This document shows positions 5,791-13,128 of a DNA stretch of 16,742 bases, in pieces. The notes under the pieces are model-generated. The model did not search any database. It had not been told where the DNA came from and saw only the letters and a list, made by a program, of their open reading frames with translations. Location of the stretch: NCBI GenBank assembly GCA_023388385.1, contig JAEWGK010000258.1:1-16742 (forward strand), read 5' to 3'. The position numbers and the translations under genes were made by a program. This DNA comes from Actinomycetes bacterium (GTDB taxonomy: Bacteria > Actinomycetota > Actinomycetes > Mycobacteriales > Mycobacteriaceae). Numbering within the stretch: the stretch's first letter is position 1; every line of letters begins with the position of its first letter.

Positions 5791-7197
5791 TCAGTGCATC
5801 AGCGACGTGAGCGCCGCCCACGACGGCTTCCCGCGGCGCGACCAGATGCGGACCTTCGTCGACGACAGGGCCAGCAGCGCCACCAGATCCACCGCCGTGA
5901 TGAGCAGGTGGACGGTGAGCGCGCCGATCTCCGGGATCTGGTCGTCGATGAGCTTCAGCGCCAGTACGACGGTGACCAGCAGCATGAGCAGCGTCCGGGG
6001 CAGTTGGAAGCCCAGCCACGTGAGCAGCACCAGCGCGGCCATCGCCGCCGTGCCCGCCAGCAGCAGCCACGGCGTCAGCCCCGCGGGGCCTCCGGTCAGA
6101 TCGACGCCCGGCAGGCTGATGACCTTCAGCGTCACCGGGCGGTCCGAGGCCAGCGCCGTGATGGCGATCCCGACCTGCGCCAGCACCGACGCGACGAGCA
6201 TGGCCATCGCCAGGCCCAGCGCCCGGGGGCGGCGGACCGTGGAGCCCGCCACCGTCGTCGGCAGTGCCTCCTCGAAGCCCGGGTCCGGCGACGCCGTCGG
6301 CCCGTCCGGGATGGCGTAGCCGCGGGAGGCCCGGACCACCTGATCCGGCAGGTCGCCCGCGGGCGGCTCGACCGCCGTCAGATCCAGCACCGGCAGATCC
6401 CCGTCGGTGCGCACCAGGTCGCCGCCACCGTTGCGGTGGTGGTAGCCCGTGGAGAAGTCCTCCAGCAGCTCCAGGCCCACGGCCGGATCGGCCTGCGTGA
6501 CGGTGCGGACGATGTGGTCGCGCTCGACGTCGATGTCCGCGTCGATGCGGTGCGTGAACTGCAGCGTGAACAGGCTCAGGCCGACCGCCGTGTCGAAGCT
6601 GCCCGCCCCCAGCCAGCCGACCCGCCGGCCGCCCGGCAGCGGCCAGCCGTCCGGGCAGCGCCAGAACCGCACGTGGTGGCGCTGCCGGGGATCGCCCTCC
6701 ACCTCCTGCTGGTAGGCGAGCTGCTGGCGCCGGCCGAACAGCAGCAGCGGGCTCACCGGCGCATGCGGGTACGACCGCCGCAGCACCGACGCCACGACGA
6801 TGCGCGCCGACGACGCGAGCGTCACGTCGTCCGCCAGCTTCCAGCCCGCCCGCGTCATCGCCGCGTGGATCTGCACCGCGGTGCCGTCGGCCGCCAGGTT
6901 CACCGGATCGCCGAGCATTCCCTCCGACGTGCGGGTGCGGCCGATGAAGTAGTCCGGCACGTAGATGGCGGTGAGGATGCGGTGCAGCCGCGGCAGCGTC
7001 AGATACGCCGTCACCGCCCAGAACGGGACGAGCAGCACCAGCAGCCACGGCGACGTGAACGAGTTGAACAACAGCAGGATGGTGAACCACGCCGATCCCA
7101 GGCCGCCGATCACGGAGAACGCCGCGTCGATTCGCCCGCCACGCAGCCGCGGCCGGATCCTGCTGTCGCGCACCCGCGCGGAGGAGCCCCCGGTCAT
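5791..7197 (-). CDS. Membrane protein with LssY_C domain
   Basis: This 468-residue protein has two hydrophobic segments near residues 25-48 and 51-68, then a soluble region (about 95-260) with the pattern of the LssY C-terminal domain. The pattern is 'GDPVNLAADGT', 'AMTRAGW...ADDVTLASSARIV', 'PVSPLLLFGRRQQLAYQQ' and 'RQRHHVRFWRCPDG...WLGAGSFDTAVGL'. A linker and about four C-terminal membrane helices (roughly 325-460) follow. The domain is named from the Legionella lssXYZD secretion locus, where it is joined to a phosphatase-like part. No such part is present here and its function is unknown. The topology predicts the LssY_C region lies between two membrane bundles. The ATG at 7197 has a very good leaderless -10 box. 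It lies 75 bases downstream of the amidotransferase gene on the same strand but has its own promoter. Confidence 0.75.
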   Translation of the reverse strand: MTGGSSARVRDSRIRPRLRGGRIDAAFSVIGGLGSAWFTILLLFNSFTSPWLLVLLVPFWAVTAYLTLPRLHRILTAIYVPDYFIGRTRTSEGMLGDPVNLAADGTAVQIHAAMTRAGWKLADDVTLASSARIVVASVLRRSYPHAPVSPLLLFGRRQQLAYQQEVEGDPRQRHHVRFWRCPDGWPLPGGRRVGWLGAGSFDTAVGLSLFTLQFTHRIDADIDVERDHIVRTVTQADPAVGLELLEDFSTGYHHRNGGGDLVRTDGDLPVLDLTAVEPPAGDLPDQVVRASRGYAIPDGPTASPDPGFEEALPTTVAGSTVRRPRALGLAMAMLVASVLAQVGIAITALASDRPVTLKVISLPGVDLTGGPAGLTPWLLLAGTAAMAALVLLTWLGFQLPRTLLMLLVTVVLALKLIDDQIPEIGALTVHLLITAVDLVALLALSSTKVRIWSRRGKPSWAALTSLMH

Positions 7198-7204
7198 GGG
7201 GGTG

Positions 7205-7210
7205 ATTCTA
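7205..7210 (-). promoter_or_regulatory. Leaderless -10 box of the LssY_C-domain gene
   Basis: On the minus strand TAGAAT (five of six bases of TATAAT) ends seven bases before the ATG at 7197. This is among the best -10 matches in the window, and it implies the membrane protein is transcribed separately from the amidotransferase upstream. Confidence 0.7.
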
Positions 7211-7272
7211 TCCGCGGGGCCGTCGGGGGACGGTGGCGGGGTGCGGGGATCGGGGGCGGGTGGCCGGCGGCC

Positions 7273-8028
7273 TCAGCCGTGCACCGGCAGCCCGCCGACC
7301 CAGGCGCCGAGGGCCTCCAGCGCCGCGTCACGCAGGCGCGGGCCATGCTCGGCGGCGTCGGCGCGGACGCCCCGGGGGTCGACGCCGGCCAGCGCCATCT
7401 CCAGCGCGTGGCCGGTGAGCCAGCGCTCGATGCCCTCGTGGTCGGCCTCGACGTGGAACTGCACGCCGAGGACCGCGGGCCCGAGGGTGAAGGCCTGGCA
7501 GTCGGTCGTCCGGGTCGACGCCCACGTGGTGGCCTCCGCCGGGGCGACGATGCGGTCGCCGTGCCAGTGCAGCACGGGCACGCCGTCCAATGCGGCGAGG
7601 GGGTTCGGGCCGCCGGCGTCCGGGCCCTCGGCAACGAGGTCGACGGGGAAGTACCCGATCTCCTTCGGGCGGTTCCCGGCGGGTTCCACGCCGCCGCCGG
7701 CGGCCTGCGCGATGAGCTGCGCGCCGAGGCAGACGCCCAGCAGCGGGCGGCCGCGGTCCAGGCGGTCGCGGACCGCGGCGAGCTCGTCGGCGAGCCACGG
7801 GTAGGCGTCGGCGTCGTGGACGCCGACGGGGCCGCCGAGGACGACCAGCAGGTCGGGATCGGCCGCGGTCGCCGGGCCGACGGGCTCCGTCGTCGCGTCG
7901 ATCTCCGCCACGGACCAGCCGTGGTCGCTCAGCACGTCGCCGACCAGGCCGGCGTCCTCGAAGGCGATGTGGCGCAGCACGAGCGCGCGCGGCATGGAAT
8001 GCGGGGCGGGGATGCGGGGATCGTTCAT
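7273..8028 (-). CDS. Class I glutamine amidotransferase (GATase1) domain protein
   Basis: This 251-residue cytoplasmic protein is a stand-alone class I glutamine amidotransferase of the type often annotated as 'GMP synthase-like'. The triad is visible: nucleophile Cys100 in LLGVCLGAQL, and His192 with Glu194 in GVQFHVEAD. 'VVLGGPVGVHDADAYPWL' (62-79) is the conserved oxyanion and dimer region, and 'LHWHGDRI' (153-160) is the block before the histidine. No synthetase domain is attached and no ATP-dependent partner is encoded next to it. The product could hydrolyse glutamine or a gamma-glutamyl compound; the substrate is unknown. I chose the ATG at 8028 for its leaderless -10 box; the ATG at 7995 is also possible and would remove 11 residues. 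The gene diverges from the nitroreductase across 66 bases. Confidence 0.88.
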   Translation of the reverse strand: MNDPRIPAPHSMPRALVLRHIAFEDAGLVGDVLSDHGWSVAEIDATTEPVGPATAADPDLLVVLGGPVGVHDADAYPWLADELAAVRDRLDRGRPLLGVCLGAQLIAQAAGGGVEPAGNRPKEIGYFPVDLVAEGPDAGGPNPLAALDGVPVLHWHGDRIVAPAEATTWASTRTTDCQAFTLGPAVLGVQFHVEADHEGIERWLTGHALEMALAGVDPRGVRADAAEHGPRLRDAALEALGAWVGGLPVHG

Positions 8029-8094
8029 GACCGGGGATCGTAGGCGCCCCGGATTGTTGTGCGCGCAGCACCCGCGCGGGGCTACCGTTGCCGC
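8029..8094. promoter_or_regulatory. Divergent leaderless promoters
   Basis: The 66-base gap carries a TACGAT box on the minus strand (plus coordinates 8037-8042), eight bases from the amidotransferase ATG. A TACCGT box on the plus strand (8083-8088) lies six bases from the nitroreductase ATG. The two -35 regions must share the centre of the gap, so the genes may compete for polymerase or share a regulator. No clear -35 box or operator is visible. Confidence 0.55.
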
Positions 8095-8778
8095 ATGACA
8101 TCCCCCGACATCCGCATGACCGATTACCCGGGCACCGCCTCCGACCTGGCCTTCCGCCGCCGCTTCGGTGAGATGGTGCGCTCCCGCCGCGCCACCCGCG
8201 CCTACGACCCGGCGCCGCTGCCGGACAGGGACGTCCGGGAGTACCTGGGCCTGGTCCTCGAGGCGCCGTCGGCGTTCAACATGCAGGACCCCGTCATCGT
8301 GGCGGTGGAGGACGAGGCGCAGCGCCGCCGCCTGGCGGAGGCCGCCAACGGCCAGGCGCAGGTCGCGCAGGCACCGATGACCCTCGTCTTCGTCGCCCGC
8401 CCCGGCGAGTGGCGGCGCACCTTCCGCGAGGTCCTCGACGCCGACGTCCGCGCCGGGCGCATCGACCGCGCCGCCGCCGACGCGAAGTGGGAGCAGGTCT
8501 CCGGCTTCCAGGACGCCCGCGAGCGCGCCGGGCTGGCCCGCGAGTTCGCGCTGCGCAACGCCATGCTCGCCGCCGGCTACGCCATCGTCGCCGCCCCCGC
8601 GTTCGGCTGGTCCACCTCCCCGATGACCGGCTTCGACGAGGACGCCGTCAAGGAGGTCCTCGATATCCCCGCCGACGCCGTCGTCGGCCTGCTGCTTGCC
8701 GTCGGCCGCGGCGCCGAGCGCCCCGCCCACCCCGGGCGCCTGCCGGTCGAGCGCCGCGTGCGCCGGGATCGCTGGTAG
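8095..8778 (+). CDS. Nitroreductase family FMN-dependent oxidoreductase
   Basis: This is a 227-residue flavoprotein of the nitroreductase superfamily, expected to act as a dimer with FMN and to reduce quinones, nitro compounds or similar acceptors with NAD(P)H. Seen: the FMN-phosphate region VRSRRATRAYDPAPLPD (28-44), 'APSAFNMQDP' (57-66) which contacts the flavin, 'AQAPMTLVFV' (91-100), the helix 'REFALRNAMLAAGYAIVAA' (149-167), and the late motif 'SPMTGFDEDAVKEVLDIP' (175-192) that closes the flavin site. These match the MhqN/NfsB-like branch. The physiological substrate is not evident. The start is fixed by a TANNNT box six bases upstream and no Shine-Dalgarno sequence. The gene ends in a basic tail and converges with the regulator gene. 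Confidence 0.9.
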   Translation: MTSPDIRMTDYPGTASDLAFRRRFGEMVRSRRATRAYDPAPLPDRDVREYLGLVLEAPSAFNMQDPVIVAVEDEAQRRRLAEAANGQAQVAQAPMTLVFVARPGEWRRTFREVLDADVRAGRIDRAAADAKWEQVSGFQDARERAGLAREFALRNAMLAAGYAIVAAPAFGWSTSPMTGFDEDAVKEVLDIPADAVVGLLLAVGRGAERPAHPGRLPVERRVRRDRW

Positions 8779-8803
8779 CGGGAGGCGTCGCACAGCGTGA
8801 CGA

Positions 8804-8833
8804 CGCCCCCGGTCCGGGACGGGGACCGGGGCG
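8804..8833. terminator. Shared hairpin between convergent genes
   Basis: CCCCGGTCC (8807-8815) and GGACCGGGG (8823-8831) form a 9-bp stem with a 7-base loop, extended by a GC pair across a one-base bulge. It fills most of the 60-base gap between the nitroreductase and the IclR-type regulator and could terminate transcripts from both sides. No T-tract is present. Confidence 0.6.
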
Positions 8834-8838
8834 CCGGA

Positions 8839-9612
8839 TCACGCCGGTTCGAGGTGCTGGACCTGGTTCAGCAACCGTTGGCGGGTGCGCAGCAGGACGT
8901 CCGGCAGGCCCTCTGCCAGCGAGGATCGGTAGCGCAGCTCCGGCAGGGAGATGGACAGGGCCCCCAGCGGGTCGCCCATCTCGTTGGTGAGCAGGGCCGC
9001 GATGGCGCAGACGCCGCGCCCGGTGCTCTCGTGGTTGACGGCGTAGCCGCGCCGGCGGCTGAGGTAGAGCTCCTTGCGCAGCGTGTCGAAGGCGTCGTCG
9101 GACATCGACGGGTAGAGGCCGCGCAGCTCGGACTTGCCCAGCTCCGCCAGGAGGATGCGGCCGGCGGCGGTCTCCGCGGCGGGCAGCATGTGGCCCTGCC
9201 GGGAGCTGACGCGCAGCACCGCATCCGGTTCGGCGCTGTAGATGACGTGGACCTTGTCCTTGTGGCGGACGGTGAGGTGGATGGTCTCGCCAGTCTCGGT
9301 GCGCAGCGCGTCGATGGCCGGGCGGCAGGCCCGGTACAGGGGCAGGGAGCCGTCGACGGGCCGCTCCGTGATGATGGCGCCCGGGCCCAGCGTGTACCGC
9401 CTGCTGGCGTCCTGGTCGGCGAAACCGCGGTTGGCCAGCGTGTTGAGCAGCCGGTGCGCCGTCGACGGGGAGGCGCCGATGAGGTCCGCGGCCTCGGTGA
9501 TCCGCAGCGGGCCGATGTCGCGCAGATGCTGGAGGAGGGCGAGCGCCTTGTCGACGGAGTGCACGGTGGTCAATGCGTCGCCTTTCGCCGGGAGCGGATC
9601 GTTTCGCTCCAT
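8839..9612 (-). CDS. IclR-family transcriptional regulator
   Basis: This is a 257-residue DNA-binding regulator. The N-terminal winged helix-turn-helix is 'VHSVDKALALLQHLRDIGPLRITEAADLIGASPSTAHRLLNTLANRGF'. The C-terminal IclR effector domain includes 'GETIHLTVRHKDKVHVIYSAE', 'LPAAETAAGRILLAELG', 'RRRGYAVNHESTGRGVCAIAALL' and a final 'ALSISLPELRY'. IclR proteins bind small metabolites and often control the divergent gene or their own. Here the divergent gene is lysX. The start is uncertain. ATG 9612 is preceded by an AATACT box five bases away. TTG 9573 gives MTTVHSVDKAL, a typical family N-terminus, and has AAAGG (9581-9585) seven bases upstream. I report the longer form. The family call is secure; the target and effector are unknown. 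Confidence 0.92.
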   Translation of the reverse strand: MERNDPLPAKGDALTTVHSVDKALALLQHLRDIGPLRITEAADLIGASPSTAHRLLNTLANRGFADQDASRRYTLGPGAIITERPVDGSLPLYRACRPAIDALRTETGETIHLTVRHKDKVHVIYSAEPDAVLRVSSRQGHMLPAAETAAGRILLAELGKSELRGLYPSMSDDAFDTLRKELYLSRRRGYAVNHESTGRGVCAIAALLTNEMGDPLGALSISLPELRYRSSLAEGLPDVLLRTRQRLLNQVQHLEPA

Positions 9613-9617
9613 GATTC

Positions 9618-9636
9618 AGTATTCCGCCGTCCGGAA
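9618..9636 (-). promoter_or_regulatory. Regulator promoter with possible autoregulatory dyad
   Basis: On the minus strand AATACT (plus 9618-9623) is the likely -10 box of the IclR gene. TTCCG (9622-9626) and CGGAA (9632-9636) form a 5-bp inverted repeat with a 5-base centre just upstream, overlapping the box edge. This is a plausible operator for the regulator itself, but the link is positional only. Confidence 0.35.
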
Positions 9637-9647
9637 ACAAATTGGCG

Positions 9648-9663
9648 GGTGAACTGCGTCACA
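9648..9663. promoter_or_regulatory. CRP/GlxR-like site between the IclR gene and lysX (near)
   Basis: GGTGAACTGCGTCACA matches TGTGA-N6-TCACA at nine of ten defined positions. Its centre lies about 44 bases upstream of the predicted IclR transcript start, close to the usual position for activation by CRP-type proteins. It is about 200 bases upstream of lysX. Confidence 0.5.
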
Positions 9664-9762
9664 TCATCCTGGTGGCATGGGCACCTTCGCCCCGGCAGGC
9701 TCCGGCGAGGTGTCCCCGTCCAGCCTGAGGCCGTTCGGCGGGCGAGGGGGAGGGGGCGGAAC

Positions 9763-9778
9763 GGTGACCGTCGTCACG
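9763..9778. promoter_or_regulatory. CRP/GlxR-like site between the IclR gene and lysX (far)
   Basis: GGTGACCGTCGTCACG has perfect GTGAC and GTCAC arms and matches the CRP consensus at eight of ten defined positions. It is centred about 85 bases upstream of the lysX start, and about 115 bases from the companion site at 9648-9663. Confidence 0.45.
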
Positions 9779-9843
9779 CGGAGGCGGCGGAAAGGCCCCG
9801 GTGTCGCGTGCCGCGGCGCCGGTCGGGCACGGCGACCGCGCGG

Positions 9844-9849
9844 TAGATT
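9844..9849 (+). promoter_or_regulatory. Leaderless -10 box of lysX
   Basis: TAGATT fits TANNNT and ends six bases before the ATG at 9856. There is no Shine-Dalgarno sequence, so a leaderless transcript is likely. The -35 region is not recognisable. Confidence 0.6.
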
Positions 9850-9855
9850 CCGAAT

Positions 9856-12800
9856 ATGCGAACCACTCGAAAAGGGCGGCTCCTCGATGCTGTCGCCCCG
9901 TTGTACGGATGGCTCCTGACCTCCTACGCCGTCGTGGCCCTGCTGCTGGCGCTTGTGCCCGTGCTGCGCCGGCCGCTGTTCGAGCTTCGCGTGCTGCTGG
10001 ACATCGTCCTGCTGCCGCTGCCACTGAACAACGCGGCGTGGGCGGTGGCGCTGGCGCTGCTGGCCGCCGGCATCTTCGCGCGCAAGAGGCTGGCGTGGAT
10101 CATCGTCGTGGCGCTGACGACCGTCGTCAACGTGTTCAATCTGATCGTGCTGGCGCGGGGCCTGGCCTCCGGTGCGACGTGGGGGCTGTACCTCGCCGGC
10201 GCGCTGGTGCAGACGGTCATCCTCGTCGTTCTGCTGTTGGCGCGCGACCGCTTCCGCGCCCGCGTTCGCCCCGGCGCTATCCGCCGGGCCGTCCTGGTCT
10301 ACGTCGCCGGCATCATCCTGGCGACCGCCGCCGGTACGCTGCTGCTCCTCGCCGTCCCCGCCGCCCCCGGCCGCACCCCGCTGCACCCCGACGACGCCCC
10401 GTGGTGGGCGCTGGACCGCGTCGCCGGCTTCTCCATGTTCGGCCCGAGCTTCTTCGACGGGCACCCGCCGATGTGGGTCGGAAGCCTGCTGGGCCTGCTC
10501 GGCGCCGTCGTCCTCGTCGCCGCCGTGTTCACGCTGCTGCGCTCCCAGCACGACCGCAACGCGCTGTCCGGCCGGGACGAGGAGGCGCTGCGCGCCATGC
10601 TCGCGCGGTGGGGCGACAACGACTCGCTCGGCTACTTCGCCACCCGCCGCGACAAGTCCGTCGTCTACGCCCCCACGGGTCTCGCGGCCGTGACGTATCG
10701 CACCGAGATCGGCGTGGCGCTCGCGTCCGGCGACCCGGTCGGCGACCCGGAGCACTGGGACGGCGCGATCGAGGAGTTCCTCGCGCGCGCCGAGTGCTAC
10801 GGCTGGTCCCCGGCCGTGATGGGCGCCTCCCGCGAGGGGGCGCGGGCCTGGCGCCGCCACGGCCTCACCGAGATCCACCTGGGCGACGAGGCGGTGCTGG
10901 ACTGCTCGTCGTACCGCATCACCGGTCCCGACCGGAAGTCCGTCCGCCAGGCCGTCCACCGCGCCCGCAACGCCGGCGTCGAGATCCGCATCCGCCGCCA
11001 CCGCGACGTGGAGCCCGCGGAGTTCATCGCGCTGACCGACGACGTCGACCGCTGGCGCGACACCACCGACGAGCGCGGCTTCTCCATGGCCCTCGGCCGC
11101 CTCGGCGACCCCGCCGACGGTGACTGCCTGCTGGTCGAGGCCCTGCACGACGGCGAACGCGTCGCCGTCCTGTCCTTCTCCCCGTGGGGGCGCACCGGCG
11201 CGTCCCTGGATCTCATGCGCCGCTCCCCGCAGGCCCCGAACGGCTGCGTCGAGCTCATGGTCACCGAACTGTGCGGCGCCTCGGACGACATCGGCATCAC
11301 CCGCGTCAGCCTCAACTTCGCCGTGTTCCGCAGCGTCTTCGCCTCCGAGGACGAACTCGGCGTCGGCCCGCTGGTCCGCGTCTGGCGCGGGATGCTCGTG
11401 TTCCTGTCCCGCTTCTGGCAGATGGAGGCGCTCTACCGCTCCAACGACCGCTACGGCCCCGAGTGGGTGCCGCGCTACCTCTGCTACCAGACGCCGCGGT
11501 CGGCGCTGCAGGTGTCCATCGCCTCCGGCATCGCGGAGGGCTTCATCCCGTGGCCGGAGCAGCGCCGCCTGCGCGACATCATCGGCGCCGAGGATCACAG
11601 CCCCGGCGCCCTGGCCGCCTACGCCGCCATCCCGGAGATCCTCGCCGGCCGCGACCGCGTCCCCGAGCGCCGCGTCCCCGAGCAGACCGGCGTCCGCATG
11701 CGCTCCGCCGAACGGATGCGCGCGGAGGGCCGCGACCCGTGGCCCGTCGCCGAGCACCCCGCGAACCGCTGCGACGAGGTCGCGGGGGCGGCGGAGGGCT
11801 CGGCCCTGTCCGTCGCCGGCCGCGTCATGGCGCGCCGCGACTTCGGCGGCGTCGTCTTCCTCGACGTCCGCGACTTCACCGGCGACTGCCAGGTCATCCT
11901 CGAGCGCGACACGACCGCCGCCTTCGATCTGCTCGACGACGTCGACCTCGCCGACCTCATCTTCGCCGAGGGCGTCCGCGGCGCCTCCCGGTCCGGGGAG
12001 CCGTCCCTGCTGGCGTCGCGCTGGACGATGGAGGCGAAGTCCCTGCACCCGCTGCCCGACAAGCGCCGCGGCCTGCGCGACCCGGAGGCCCGCGCCCGCA
12101 ACCGCCACGTCGACCTGGCCACCGGCGAGGACTCCCGCCGAATCCTGCGCGCCCGCTCCGCCGTGCTGCACACCCTGCGCACGACCCTGGTGGAGGAGGG
12201 CTTCCTCGAGGTGGAGACGCCCATCCTCCAGCAGATCCACGGAGGCGCGAACGCCCGCCCGTTCCGCACGCACATCAACGCCTACGACACGGACCTGTAC
12301 CTGCGCATCGCCCCGGAGCTGTACCTCAAGCGCCTCATGTGCGGCGGCGTCGACCGCGTCTTCGAGCTCGGCCGCACCTTCCGCAACGAGGGCGTCGACG
12401 CCACCCACAACCCGGAGTTCACCATCCTGGAGGCCTACGCCGCCCACGGCGACTACGAAACGATGCGCCGCATGTGCCAGACCATGATCCAGCGCGCCGC
12501 CATCGCCGCCAACGGCACGTGCGCCGTGCCCGGCCCGGACGGGGAGATGGTCGACATCTCCGGCGACTGGCCCGTCAAGACCCTGCACCAGGCGGTGACC
12601 GAGGCGCTGCGCGGCGAGGGCGTCGACTGCCCCGACCTGGACGGCACCACCGACGTCGAGGTGCTGCGCGGCCTGTGCGACGCCGCCGGCGTGCCCCACC
12701 GCGCCGACTGGGACGCCGGCCAGGTGGCCCTGGAAATGTACGAGCACCTCGTCGAGGACCGCACGAAGCAGCCGACCTTCTACACCGACTTCCCGCTGTC

Positions 12801-13128
12801 CGTCTCGCCGCTGACCCGCACCCACCGGTCGTCGCCGGGAGTCACGGAGCGCTGGGACCTCGTGGCCTGGGGCGTGGAGCTCGGCACCGCGTACACGGAG
12901 CTCACCGACCCCGTCGACCAGCGCCGCCGCCTGGAGGAGCAGTCCTGGCTCGCCGCCGGCGGCGACCCGGAGGCCATGGAGGTCGACGAGGACTTCCTCC
13001 GCGCCCTCGAGTTCGGCATGCCGCCGACGGGCGGGCTGGGCATGGGCGTCGACCGCGTCGTCATGCTCATCACCGGCGCGACCATCCGCGAGTCCCTGCC
13101 CTTCCCGTTCGTGAGGGCCGAGCGATGA
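9856..13128 (+). CDS. lysX: Bifunctional lysylphosphatidylglycerol synthetase / lysine--tRNA ligase
   Basis: This 1090-residue membrane enzyme charges tRNA with lysine and transfers the lysine to phosphatidylglycerol. In mycobacteria this lowers surface negative charge and protects against cationic peptides. Residues 1-235 hold about six membrane helices (from LYGWLLTSYAVVALLLALV to GSLLGLLGAVVLVAAV). Residues about 240-590 are the MprF-type aminoacyl-transferase domain (DUF2156), with 'SLDLMRRS', 'LNFAVFRSVF' and 'YRSNDRYGPEWVPRY'. An OB-fold (about 645-735, with GGVVFLDVRDFTGDCQVI) and a class II LysRS core follow. Motif 1 is EVETPILQQIHGGANARPF, motif 2 is ELGRTFRNEGVD with HNPEFT at 851-856, and motif 3 is GLGMGVDR at 1060-1067. 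The length is near that of mycobacterial LysX. It starts leaderless at 9856 and overlaps the next gene by four bases (ATGA). It diverges from an IclR regulator. Confidence 0.97.
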   Translation: MRTTRKGRLLDAVAPLYGWLLTSYAVVALLLALVPVLRRPLFELRVLLDIVLLPLPLNNAAWAVALALLAAGIFARKRLAWIIVVALTTVVNVFNLIVLARGLASGATWGLYLAGALVQTVILVVLLLARDRFRARVRPGAIRRAVLVYVAGIILATAAGTLLLLAVPAAPGRTPLHPDDAPWWALDRVAGFSMFGPSFFDGHPPMWVGSLLGLLGAVVLVAAVFTLLRSQHDRNALSGRDEEALRAMLARWGDNDSLGYFATRRDKSVVYAPTGLAAVTYRTEIGVALASGDPVGDPEHWDGAIEEFLARAECYGWSPAVMGASREGARAWRRHGLTEIHLGDEAVLDCSSYRITGPDRKSVRQAVHRARNAGVEIRIRRHRDVEPAEFIALTDDVDRWRDTTDERGFSMALGRLGDPADGDCLLVEALHDGERVAVLSFSPWGRTGASLDLMRRSPQAPNGCVELMVTELCGASDDIGITRVSLNFAVFRSVFASEDELGVGPLVRVWRGMLVFLSRFWQMEALYRSNDRYGPEWVPRYLCYQTPRSALQVSIASGIAEGFIPWPEQRRLRDIIGAEDHSPGALAAYAAIPEILAGRDRVPERRVPEQTGVRMRSAERMRAEGRDPWPVAEHPANRCDEVAGAAEGSALSVAGRVMARRDFGGVVFLDVRDFTGDCQVILERDTTAAFDLLDDVDLADLIFAEGVRGASRSGEPSLLASRWTMEAKSLHPLPDKRRGLRDPEARARNRHVDLATGEDSRRILRARSAVLHTLRTTLVEEGFLEVETPILQQIHGGANARPFRTHINAYDTDLYLRIAPELYLKRLMCGGVDRVFELGRTFRNEGVDATHNPEFTILEAYAAHGDYETMRRMCQTMIQRAAIAANGTCAVPGPDGEMVDISGDWPVKTLHQAVTEALRGEGVDCPDLDGTTDVEVLRGLCDAAGVPHRADWDAGQVALEMYEHLVEDRTKQPTFYTDFPLSVSPLTRTHRSSPGVTERWDLVAWGVELGTAYTELTDPVDQRRRLEEQSWLAAGGDPEAMEVDEDFLRALEFGMPPTGGLGMGVDRVVMLITGATIRESLPFPFVRAER

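Noticed and set aside
5764..8043. A 759-codon plus-strand open frame
   Set aside because: It is antisense to the LssY_C-domain and amidotransferase genes, rich in Arg, Gln and His, with no domain pattern.
9664..12825. A 1053-codon open frame on the minus strand opposite lysX
   Set aside because: It is the antisense of lysX, with Ala/Gly/Val/Asp-rich composition and no recognisable domain. lysX has full family motifs on the plus strand.
11184..13124. Upstream extension of the coupled hydrolase frame through lysX
   Set aside because: It is Arg/Pro/His-rich shadow translation of lysX. The real start is the ATG at 13125 overlapping the lysX stop.
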